7,941 nt of DNA from Gemmatimonadota bacterium (lineage in GTDB: Bacteria > GCA-2686955). Positions 1 through 6,328 of the stretch are shown here, in pieces. The first letter of the stretch is position 1. Every line of letters starts with the position of its first letter. The position numbers and the translations under genes were made by a program. The stretch lies in assembly GCA_026991065.1 (NCBI GenBank), contig JALXCG010000145.1:1-7941 (forward strand). The letters run 5' to 3'. The notes beneath the pieces were generated by a model, which saw only the letters and a list, made by a program, of their open reading frames with translations, did no database searches and was not told where the DNA came from.

Positions 1-2244
1 CTCCTCGGGGTGGACCTTGAGATCATAGACCGACACCAAGGGGAGACCGGACCCCAGCACCATCCAGTTGCCGCCGCCCGATGTGCTGACCCAGGCGCCC
101 GCATCGGTACCGATGAAGATCGCCTGCGGACCTTCCGGGTCAAGAGCGAGGGCGTTGATCGGAATCGACGGCAAATTGTCGCTGATGTCGATCCAGGTTG
201 AACCCCGATCCGTGGTCTTGAAAATGTGTGGTTCGGGATCGTGCCACTTCAAGCCCGAGAAGGTTACGTAGGTGATCAGGTCGTTGCTTGGGTCGACCGC
301 GATGCGGGTGACCCAGCGCGTGGGCAGCGAAGCTGAAACATCGGTCCAGGAGGTGCCACCGTTGGCGGTCACCCAGACATGGCTGTCATCGGTCCCCGCC
401 CAGATGATATCGGAGTTGGTCGGCGCGACCGCGATTGTGGTGACCGTTCCCAGGCGGGTGTCGGGCAGGTTGTCGGTGAGGTCATCGCTGATCGCGGTCC
501 AGGAGGAGGCTGCATTGAGCGAGCGATAGACGCGATCGGTGCCGTAATACAGGATGTTGCTGTCGGTCGGGTCGATGATCACCGGCGTGGACCAATTGCG
601 CGGGGCATCCGGCGGAATCCCGTCGAGCGTGCCGTAGCTCCAGCGGCCCCCGTCGTTGGTGGTCTTGCTCAGATACCCGAACTGCGACTCGGCATAGATG
701 GTCCGATAATCATCCGGGCTGACATTCACGTAGAAACCATCGCCACCGTAGATCTCCGCCCAGTCGTCGATCGCCCCGCTGGTGGTGCGCAGCGTGCCGT
801 TGTCCTGGGTGCCGCCGTAAAGGCGCTCCGGCTTCTGCGCATCGAGGCCGATCTCGTAGAATTGGGTAATCGGCAGTTCAGCGACTTTGCTCCACGACGC
901 GCCGCCGTTGGTTGAGATGTTGATGCCGCCGTCGTTGCCCTCAAGCAAGTAGTCGGGGTCATCGGGCGCGAAAGCGAGCGCGTGGTGGTCGACGTGGAGG
1001 ACCTCCGGACCATCGTAGCCGTAGATGATCGGCCAGGATGCGCCGCCGTTGGTGGAGCGGCAGAAGGCGACATCCAGCACATAGACCCGGTCCGCATCGG
1101 TTGGGTCGGCGCGGACCTGGCCGAAATACCAACTGAACCCCATGGAGGCTTCGTCGAGAATCTTGCCGGGGTCGACATCGGTCCAGGTGTCGCCGCTGTC
1201 GTCGCTGCGGTAGAGCCCCTGATAGTAGGACCCATCGTTGTAGAGCGCATAAAGGGTGTTGGGGCTTTGCGGCGAGGTTGCGAGCCCAATGCGGCCGATC
1301 GGCTCGCTCGCCGGATCCGGCAGAGTGGGGGCCTTGAGTTCGGCCCAGGTGTCGCCGCCATCGGTCGAGCGATAGATTCCGCTGGTTTCGCCATCAAGGT
1401 GGACCCATTCCGGCTGCCGCACGCGTTCCCACATGGCAGCATAGATCGTATTCGGATCGGTGGGGTGGAGCGCCACGTCGATACATCCGGTGCTGTCGGA
1501 GACAAATAGGGAGTGCCCCCAGGTCTCTCCGCCATCTTCGGAAAGATAGAGGCCGCGCTCCGCGGTGGGGGCGAAATAGGAGCCCACCGCAGCGACGAAA
1601 ACGCGCTCCGAGTTGCTGGGGTCAACCACCACGCGGCCGATCGCCGCGGTCTCCTCCAGCCCCTTGAGCGCCCAGGTCGCGCCGCCATCGGTTGACTTGT
1701 AGAGACCGCCGCCCGGAAAGTTGTTGTGGCCGCCGTTCGCTTCGCCGGTACCTACGTAGATCACCTGGGTGTTGTTGGGGTCGATGCCGATGTCGCCGCA
1801 GGAGAGGGCCGCCGCCTGGTCGAAGATCGCGTTCCAGGTAAGACCCTTGTCGGTTGACTTGAATACGCCGCCGGTCGCGGCGCCGGCGTAGACGATTTCG
1901 GGTGCGGTCGGGTCGAACTCAATGTCGGTGACCCGACCACCGATGTTGGTGGGGCCGGCGAACTCCCAGGCACCATAGTCGGCGGCCAGGGCACCGGGCC
2001 GGGCGCGGGCATTTTGCGCCGCGCGGATCATCTCGGCGACGGCATCGGGGTCGGCCCGATAGAACGGGAAGGTGCGGCGTATCCAGTCGATCTCCGCCGG
2101 GCGCTTGCCGCTCTTCGGGGACGACGCGGCACGAAGCGCATGAGACGCCCGCTGCACCCGAGGCGGCTCCGGTCTTGAAAGGAACGTCCAGATGGCGGCT
2201 CCGGAGAGGAGGGTCGCGGGAATCAACAGGCGTTTGCGGGACAT
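1..2244 (-). CDS. Exported Asp-box (BNR/VPS10-like) repeat protein, C-terminus beyond the left edge
   Basis: An uninterrupted frame of 748 codons runs from ATG at 2244 off the left edge. An in-frame TGA at 2275-2277 precedes it, and a GAGGAG ribosome site (2251-2256) sits 6 bases before the ATG, which fixes the start. Residues 1-22 have a basic start and a hydrophobic core, so a signal peptide or N-terminal anchor is likely; a basic, low-complexity stretch to about residue 50 follows. From about residue 95 the protein is a chain of beta-propeller repeats with Asp boxes (S-x-D-x-G-x-x-W): STDKGLTW 130, STDGGATW 184, SEDGGETW 235, STDGGDTW 293, SDDSGDTW 347, STNGGASW 397 and 444, TANGGTSW 626, TTDRGSTW 677, plus degenerate copies near 528, 576 and 720. 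GNDGG (436-440) and GGTQDNGT (477-484) are typical of the sortilin/VPS10-like 'glycosyl hydrolase' BNR family. Asp boxes are structural, so no enzyme activity can be claimed. Probably periplasmic or secreted. A C-terminal sorting or FlgD-like domain could lie outside the window. Confidence 0.9.
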   Translation of the reverse strand, partial: MSRKRLLIPATLLSGAAIWTFLSRPEPPRVQRASHALRAASSPKSGKRPAEIDWIRRTFPFYRADPDAVAEMIRAAQNARARPGALAADYGAWEFAGPTNIGGRVTDIEFDPTAPEIVYAGAATGGVFKSTDKGLTWNAIFDQAAALSCGDIGIDPNNTQVIYVGTGEANGGHNNFPGGGLYKSTDGGATWALKGLEETAAIGRVVVDPSNSERVFVAAVGSYFAPTAERGLYLSEDGGETWGHSLFVSDSTGCIDVALHPTDPNTIYAAMWERVRQPEWVHLDGETSGIYRSTDGGDTWAELKAPTLPDPASEPIGRIGLATSPQSPNTLYALYNDGSYYQGLYRSDDSGDTWTDVDPGKILDEASMGFSWYFGQVRADPTDADRVYVLDVAFCRSTNGGASWPIIYGYDGPEVLHVDHHALAFAPDDPDYLLEGNDGGINISTNGGASWSKVAELPITQFYEIGLDAQKPERLYGGTQDNGTLRTTSGAIDDWAEIYGGDGFYVNVSPDDYRTIYAESQFGYLSKTTNDGGRWSYGTLDGIPPDAPRNWSTPVIIDPTDSNILYYGTDRVYRSLNAASSWTAISDDLTDNLPDTRLGTVTTIAVAPTNSDIIWAGTDDSHVWVTANGGTSWTDVSASLPTRWVTRIAVDPSNDLITYVTFSGLKWHDPEPHIFKTTDRGSTWIDISDNLPSIPINALALDPEGPQAIFIGTDAGAWVSTSGGGNWMVLGSGLPLVSVYDLKVHPEE

Positions 2245-2305
2245 GGAGGACTCCTCGGCGCGACGCGCGGGGATTCAAGCACGAAAGGGAGCGATTCACG
2301 GGATC

Positions 2306-2332
2306 ATCTTAGACCACCCGCGCGTATGTGAG
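2306..2332 (-). promoter_or_regulatory. Possible weak promoter for the Asp-box repeat gene
   Basis: On the minus strand, TAAGAT (2306-2311) matches four of six bases of the sigma-70 -10 consensus. CTCACA (2327-2332) matches four of six of the -35 consensus. The spacer is only 15 bases, which is short. The position, about 60 bases before the ATG at 2244, is reasonable. This is pattern matching only, and the organism's sigma-factor consensus is unknown. Confidence 0.22.
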
Positions 2333-2345
2333 GGCGGTAACCTCG

Positions 2346-2362
2346 ATCCACCATGAGTGGAT
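2346..2362. promoter_or_regulatory. Inverted repeat, candidate operator between divergent genes
   Basis: ATCCAC (2346-2351) and GTGGAT (2357-2362) are perfect 6-base inverted arms around a 5-base centre. The site lies in the 258-base gap between the divergent repeat-protein gene and the transporter operon, upstream of both candidate promoters. That is where a dimeric regulator could act on either or both. It does not resemble a Fur or Zur box that I recognise. A chance palindrome of this size is possible. Confidence 0.3.
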
Positions 2363-2411
2363 TCTGCGGCCACGCACGGCGGACAGCTTGTCGCACGCCA
2401 GAGAAGATCTT

Positions 2412-2439
2412 TTGCAGAGTTGCACGGGTGCGATAGGAT
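2412..2439 (+). promoter_or_regulatory. Possible promoter of the ZIP/permease/HflCK operon
   Basis: TTGCAG (2412-2417), a 16-base spacer and TAGGAT (2434-2439) give a weak sigma-70-like arrangement. It would start transcription near 2446 and leave an untranslated leader of roughly 55 bases before the ATG at 2503. The heptamer TGCACGG occurs twice (2421-2427 and 2439-2445), 18 bases apart and touching the spacer and -10 element. GCAC/GTGC (2422-2431) forms a small inverted repeat. These could be a regulator site, but no known metal-responsive operator is recognisable. Confidence 0.28.
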
Positions 2440-2482
2440 GCACGGCGTTATCAAATACACATTCGCCACCGCTCGCGAAGGC

Positions 2483-2488
2483 AGGAGG
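2483..2488 (+). promoter_or_regulatory. Ribosome binding site of the ZIP gene, unusually far from its start
   Basis: AGGAGG is a near-perfect Shine-Dalgarno sequence but sits 14 bases before the ATG at 2503, longer than the usual 5-9. An in-frame TGA at 2491-2493 rules out any earlier start in this frame, and no ATG, GTG or TTG lies in frame between that stop and 2503. The ATG at 2503 therefore stands despite the spacing. Confidence 0.55.
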
Positions 2489-2502
2489 CTTGAAGCGTTC
2501 CC

Positions 2503-3357
2503 ATGCAGGATGCACTCATATTGCTAACAGCGGCCCTTGTCGGGGGTGGTGTGTCGGTGGCGTTTCGGTGGAATGATCGCTTCCTGCACATCGCCCTGGC
2601 TCTCTCAACCGGGGTTTTTCTCGGAGCGGTTTTTCTCCATCTGCTCCCGTCGATCGGAACCCCGGTGCACGCCCATTCGCACAGCGCCCATTGGGAGGCG
2701 ACGGTGTTCCAGAACACCGCCCCCGCCGCGGAGCCGGCGCAGCCGCCCCCGGCAACTGTCCACGAAGAGTCCGCCGCCGCCGGGCGGCATGGAGCTTTTA
2801 CGCGGTACATGGAGGGGGATGGCGCCTGGTTTTTCGTGCTGGTCGGCGTACTTGCGGTCTATCTGGTCGAAGCTCTTCTGCTGCGCTCACACGATCATGA
2901 CGAGATCCATCAGCACCGCGCGGTTGGACATGCGGTACTCCTGGGGTTGTCGGTGCACTCCTTTACCGCGGGCTTGGGGCTCGGGGTGATGGATGAGCGG
3001 GGGCTCCTGGTGGGCGCGCTGCTGGTGGCGATGGTTGCCCACAAGTTCTTCGATGCTTTTTCACTGGCTTCCGTGCTGCAGTTGGCGCGGATGCCGCGCG
3101 GCGTGCTGTCGCTTTACCTCTTCGTCTTTGCGCTGATCACGCCGGCGGGCATGATCCTCGGTGGGCTCGCGACCTCTCACCTGGGGAAGATCGGCATTTC
3201 GATCGTTACCTCACTGGCCGCCGGCACTTTTCTCTATGTGAGTGTGGGGGAGTTGCTGCCGGAGGTTTTCCACCATCGTGAAGATGTGTTGGTCAAACTC
3301 GGCCTTCTGATCGCCGGTGTTGCGATCACCATGGCCGTGCATGGAGCTGGAGCATAA
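2503..3357 (+). CDS. ZIP-family (SLC39-like) divalent metal transporter
   Basis: A 284-residue membrane protein with about eight hydrophobic segments (near 3-22, 28-50, 107-127, 141-161, 167-189, 200-222, 229-250, 261-281), the normal ZIP topology and length. Family marks are HLLPS at 46-50 (usual HLLPE), HSFTAGLGLG at 152-161 in segment 4, HKFFDAFSLA at 180-189 in segment 5, and GELLPE at 249-254. The HS...G / HK...FS pattern recalls the eukaryotic ZIP1-3 subfamily more than bacterial ZupT (HNxPEG twice). Two hydrophilic loops are His-rich: HAHSHSAH (56-63), inside a long Pro/Ala-rich loop 51-105, and HDHDEIHQH (130-138). Both could bind metal. ZIPs move Zn, Fe, Mn or similar ions toward the cytoplasm; the substrate here cannot be read. 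First gene of the operon: its TAA shares a base with the ATG of the next gene (TAATG), so translational coupling is likely. The segment-4 acidic residue usual in the metal site is Ala156. Confidence 0.9.
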   Translation: MQDALILLTAALVGGGVSVAFRWNDRFLHIALALSTGVFLGAVFLHLLPSIGTPVHAHSHSAHWEATVFQNTAPAAEPAQPPPATVHEESAAAGRHGAFTRYMEGDGAWFFVLVGVLAVYLVEALLLRSHDHDEIHQHRAVGHAVLLGLSVHSFTAGLGLGVMDERGLLVGALLVAMVAHKFFDAFSLASVLQLARMPRGVLSLYLFVFALITPAGMILGGLATSHLGKIGISIVTSLAAGTFLYVSVGELLPEVFHHREDVLVKLGLLIAGVAITMAVHGAGA

Positions 3358-5423
3358 TGGAGTTCCTGCTGAATTGGATCCAGGCGATCTGGGTCGTGCT
3401 GTGTGAATCCGGGCCTTTTCTTCTGCTGGGGTTTTTTCTTGCCGGTTTGCTCAAAGTCCTGGTGCCCGAGGAGATGGTTTTCAAATACCTCGGGAAGGAC
3501 GACATGCGCTCGGTCGGCATTGCCGCCTGCTGCGGCATTCCGATTCCTCTCTGCTCCTGTTCCGTAGTACCTACGGCGATTTCGCTGCGCCAGTCCGGGG
3601 CCAGCAAGGGGGCAACCACCTCGTTTCTTATCTCCACCCCCGAGACCGGGGTCGATTCGATCGGGATCACCTGGGCGCTGATGGACCCGGTGATGACCAT
3701 CATGCGCCCGATCGCCGCCCTCTTGACCGCGGTTTCGGCGGGCAGCCTGGTCAATCTTTTTGAGCGTTTTGGCTGGACCGAGGAGCCGCCGGCCCCGCCG
3801 GTGGAGGTGGCCTGTAGCTGCGACGATCGTTGCGAAATCGACCACGCCGCGGCGACGCAACCCATCGATCGCCGTGACTGGCGGGCAGTGGTTCGCTCTT
3901 CCGCCGGCTACGCCTTTGGCCCGCTGATGGCAGACCTAACCCCCTCCTTTGTCTTCGGTTTCATTCTTTCGGCGTTGATCATGGTGATCGTGCCGGACAA
4001 TCTGCTCGCCAATACGCTGCCGACAGGTTGGCCTTCGATGTTGGCGATGCTGGTGATCGGGGTTCCCGTCTATATCTGCGCGACCGCGAGCACGCCGGTG
4101 GCCGCGGCGCTGGTCGCCAAAGGGCTCGATCCCGGCGCTGCCTTGGTTTTCCTCTTGGCCGGGCCGGCCACCAACATGGCAACTCTGCACGCGGTGCGCT
4201 CCTTCCTCGGCAAGCGAGTGCTCGGCGCCTATTTGGCGGCGATCGCGGTGCTTTCGCTGCTCATGGGCTGGCTGGTGAACGGCATCTACTCCACGTTTCG
4301 GATCGCCCCGTTCGCCGCCGACCAATCGCTGGAGTCGATCGGCTGGATCTCGATGGCCGGCGGCGTGGTGTTGGCGCTGCTGCTGATCAAACACGCCACC
4401 GCGCTGAATCTGGGGCATCGCTATCTTGAACAGTTGCAGCGCGGGCTGGCGCCTCTGGGGATCAACCCCTCCTCCCGGGCGGTCAAGGCCGCGGTGGTCG
4501 CGGTGGTTCTGGGATCCTGGCTCGGCACCATGTTTTCGGTCTTGCAGGTGGGAGACAAGGGGTTTCTGCTGCGTTTCGGCGCGGTGGTCGACACCTATCA
4601 AGAGCCCGGGCTCTACTACCACTGGCCCTATCCGATCGACCGCGTGGAGACGGTTCGTTTCGGAGAGATTCGGGCGGTGAACCCGACTGCAGAGGAGAGC
4701 GATACCACCACTCCGACACTGACCTCCGGAACCGAAGTGAGAGTTTCCGCATCGGAGATCATGTCGGGTGATGAGAATGTTCTGCGGATGATCTATGCCG
4801 TTCATTCACGGGTTTCGGATGCCTATCGATTTCGTTTCGAGGTGGAAGATCCGGAACCTCTGCTGATGGGGTTGACGGAATCCTCTCTGCGGGCGATGGC
4901 AGCTCACCGCACTGCGAACGATATGCTGGTCGCTACCCGGCCGGAACTCGAAAAAGAGGTCGAGGAGCGGTTGCAGGCTGAGCTGGACGCCACTGGCGCC
5001 GGGGTGCAGGTGGTGGGGATCCACCTCCTGGACATCCACGCGCCGCCGGCGGTGCATGAGGCCTTCCGCGATGTTGCCAGCGCCCTCGAGGACAAGGAGA
5101 GACACGTTCGCGAGGGTGAGAAGTATCGCATCGAGCGGGTTGCCGGGGCGCGGGCGAGTGCCTACGCCAGCGAGCAGGCCGCCACCGCCGAGAAATTTGC
5201 CAAGATCAACCAGGCGACAGGCGACGTGGCCGCTTTTGCGGAGTTGCGGGATGCCATCGGTGGCCCGGGGTCGGTGAATCGCTTCCGGTTGCGCATGGAA
5301 GCGGCGGAGAAGAGTCTGCGCGGCGCCAGGAGCGTGCTGGTTTTGGATGACAATGTTGATGTGGTTCTCACTTCGGATACCGCCGGCCTGCGCGCCGCGA
5401 CTCGTAGTCCGTTGGGACCATAA
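3357..5423 (+). CDS. SO_0444/ArsP-type (DUF318) metal efflux permease fused to an HflK-like SPFH (Band 7) domain
   Basis: One continuous 688-residue frame holding two families. Residues 1 to about 345 are a polytopic permease of the DUF318/ArsP superfamily, closest in motifs to SO_0444-type Cu/Zn efflux transporters: CCGIPIPLCSCSVVP (58-72), STPETGVDS (93-101), a soluble loop with ACSCDDRC (152-159), ATASTPVAAAL (242-252) and AGPATNMATL (268-277). Two further hydrophobic segments follow (about 328-345 and 376-396). Residues 398 to about 670 are an HflK-like SPFH domain: VGDKGFLLRFGAV (398-410), HWPYPID (422-428), SGDENVL (470-476), HAPPAVHEAF (561-570), then a long charged, Ala-rich helix to about 655. 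The start is an ATG overlapping the ZIP stop codon, with GGAG (3349-3352) only 4 bases upstream. No internal stop or convincing internal start with a ribosome site was seen at the junction, so two separate proteins are unlikely. Inferred role: export of a soft metal by a pump built into an HflKC-like ring. The substrate could be Cu, Zn or an arsenic/mercury species. Confidence 0.9.
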   Translation: MEFLLNWIQAIWVVLCESGPFLLLGFFLAGLLKVLVPEEMVFKYLGKDDMRSVGIAACCGIPIPLCSCSVVPTAISLRQSGASKGATTSFLISTPETGVDSIGITWALMDPVMTIMRPIAALLTAVSAGSLVNLFERFGWTEEPPAPPVEVACSCDDRCEIDHAAATQPIDRRDWRAVVRSSAGYAFGPLMADLTPSFVFGFILSALIMVIVPDNLLANTLPTGWPSMLAMLVIGVPVYICATASTPVAAALVAKGLDPGAALVFLLAGPATNMATLHAVRSFLGKRVLGAYLAAIAVLSLLMGWLVNGIYSTFRIAPFAADQSLESIGWISMAGGVVLALLLIKHATALNLGHRYLEQLQRGLAPLGINPSSRAVKAAVVAVVLGSWLGTMFSVLQVGDKGFLLRFGAVVDTYQEPGLYYHWPYPIDRVETVRFGEIRAVNPTAEESDTTTPTLTSGTEVRVSASEIMSGDENVLRMIYAVHSRVSDAYRFRFEVEDPEPLLMGLTESSLRAMAAHRTANDMLVATRPELEKEVEERLQAELDATGAGVQVVGIHLLDIHAPPAVHEAFRDVASALEDKERHVREGEKYRIERVAGARASAYASEQAATAEKFAKINQATGDVAAFAELRDAIGGPGSVNRFRLRMEAAEKSLRGARSVLVLDDNVDVVLTSDTAGLRAATRSPLGP

Positions 5424-5442
5424 GGAATTCACGGAGTTGGCA

Positions 5443-6324
5443 ATGTTGAAACGATGGCTTTGGGGCGCAATTGCGGTCGGAGTCGCGACCGCCCTGGTGT
5501 GGAACTGCACCTTTGTCGTAGAAGAGAATGAGTATGGTGTGGTGAAGCGTTTCGGGGCCCCCATACGCGTAGCGCAGGCCGGCCTTGGGTTCAAGTGGCC
5601 GGTGCCGATCGAGACCGTGGTGAATGTCAGTGGCCGGGTCAACGTGCTTGATCCGGCGGCCGGCGAATACCTGACTCAAGACAAGAAGAATGTCATTGTT
5701 GACAGTTTTCTGGCCTGGTCGGTGACCGATCCCGTGCAGTATATGGTCAGTGTGAACGACCGCGTCGGAGCCGAGGCGCGGCTGACCGATGTGTTGCGCT
5801 CGGTGGTTGGCGATGTGCTGAGTTCACACGATTTTTCCGCGTTGGTTTCGCACGAGGAGCAGGAGATCGACCTGGACGATGTGGTGGCCGAGCTGACCAC
5901 GGCCGCCCGGGCCAAGGCGGAGAAGAACTTTGGGGTTCAAGTACGGGCGGTGCGAATCAAGCGCCTGAATTTCCCGACCCAGAACAAGCAAGCGGTGTTC
6001 AAGCGGATGGAGGCGGAGCGCAAGGCGTTTGCCTCCGAATACCGCTCGGAGGGGTTGGAAGCGTCGCAGAGAATCAAGGCCGATGCCGACCTGGTGGAAG
6101 CCAAGCTGCTGGCCGAGGCTGATCGGAAAGCGCGTGAACTGCGCGGCGAAGGCGATGCCGAGGCGGCGCGGATCTATGCCGAGGCGTATGGGAAGGATCC
6201 CGAGTTTTACAAATTCATTCGTTCTCTCGATGCGCTTGACGAAGTTCTGGGGGTGAAGTCGACGGTGATTCTGCCGGCGGATCATGAACTCCTGAAGGTG
6301 CTCGATGGCCCCCAGGCGAGGTGA
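5443..6324 (+). CDS. hflC: HflC, SPFH-domain membrane protease modulator
   Basis: A 293-residue protein with one N-terminal membrane segment (about 5-24), then an SPFH domain beginning VVEENEYGVVKRFGAP (25-40) and a long helical region. The C-terminus carries clear HflC signatures: FKRMEAERKAFASEYRSEG (186-204), RGEGDAEAARIYAEAYGKDP (234-253) and FYKFIRSLDA (255-264). Length is normal for the family. ATG at 5443 is chosen over an in-frame ATG at 5347 because CGGAG (5432-5436) lies 6 bases before it, the membrane segment starts right after it, and the longer form would overlap the upstream gene by 77 bases with a non-conserved, non-hydrophobic leader. In E. coli HflC pairs with HflK as an inner-membrane cage around FtsH, mostly on the periplasmic side. 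Here it lies between a permease-HflK fusion and a free HflK, so it probably co-assembles with one or both. Confidence 0.93.
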   Translation: MLKRWLWGAIAVGVATALVWNCTFVVEENEYGVVKRFGAPIRVAQAGLGFKWPVPIETVVNVSGRVNVLDPAAGEYLTQDKKNVIVDSFLAWSVTDPVQYMVSVNDRVGAEARLTDVLRSVVGDVLSSHDFSALVSHEEQEIDLDDVVAELTTAARAKAEKNFGVQVRAVRIKRLNFPTQNKQAVFKRMEAERKAFASEYRSEGLEASQRIKADADLVEAKLLAEADRKARELRGEGDAEAARIYAEAYGKDPEFYKFIRSLDALDEVLGVKSTVILPADHELLKVLDGPQAR

Positions 6325-6328
6325 CACC

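Noticed and set aside
379-1509. Plus-strand open frames of about 175 residues each (379-915 and 982-1509)
   Set aside because: Antisense shadows of the repeat protein, produced by GC-rich codons; no recognisable domain and no ribosome site.
726-1688. 320-residue minus-strand open frame rich in Ser, Thr, Arg and Pro
   Set aside because: Out-of-frame shadow of the Asp-box repeat gene on the same strand. The frame from 2244 gives coherent Asp-box repeats and this one gives low-complexity sequence.
1919-2299. 126-residue minus-strand frame starting upstream of the repeat-protein start
   Set aside because: Different frame overlapping the signal-peptide region of the repeat gene; Arg/Pro-rich with no domain. 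The ATG at 2244 has the ribosome site.
2328-2576. Small plus-strand open frame across the intergenic region
   Set aside because: Overlaps the ZIP start in another frame; no ribosome site and no recognisable product.
3234-3865. Minus-strand frames of 208 and 179 residues
   Set aside because: Antisense to the ZIP/permease junction, where both plus-strand proteins have clear family motifs.
3936-4805. 289-residue minus-strand open frame
   Set aside because: Antisense to the permease-SPFH fusion; rich in His, Arg and Gln with no family motif.
4353-5423. Possibility that the SPFH part is made separately from an internal ATG (residue 333 or 392)
   Set aside because: No properly spaced Shine-Dalgarno sequence was seen before either ATG, and the frame is unbroken from the permease. 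A minor internal product cannot be excluded.
5347-5442. Upstream in-frame ATG giving HflC a 32-residue N-terminal extension
   Set aside because: The extension overlaps the fusion gene, is not hydrophobic and is not typical of HflC. The ATG at 5443 has a well-placed ribosome site.
4806-5642. 278-residue minus-strand open frame
   Set aside because: Antisense across the fusion and hflC; it crosses a gene boundary and shows no domain.
6305-6328. Upstream in-frame ATG giving HflK an 8-residue extension
   Set aside because: It overlaps the end of hflC, and GAGG at 6318-6321 is correctly spaced for the ATG at 6329.
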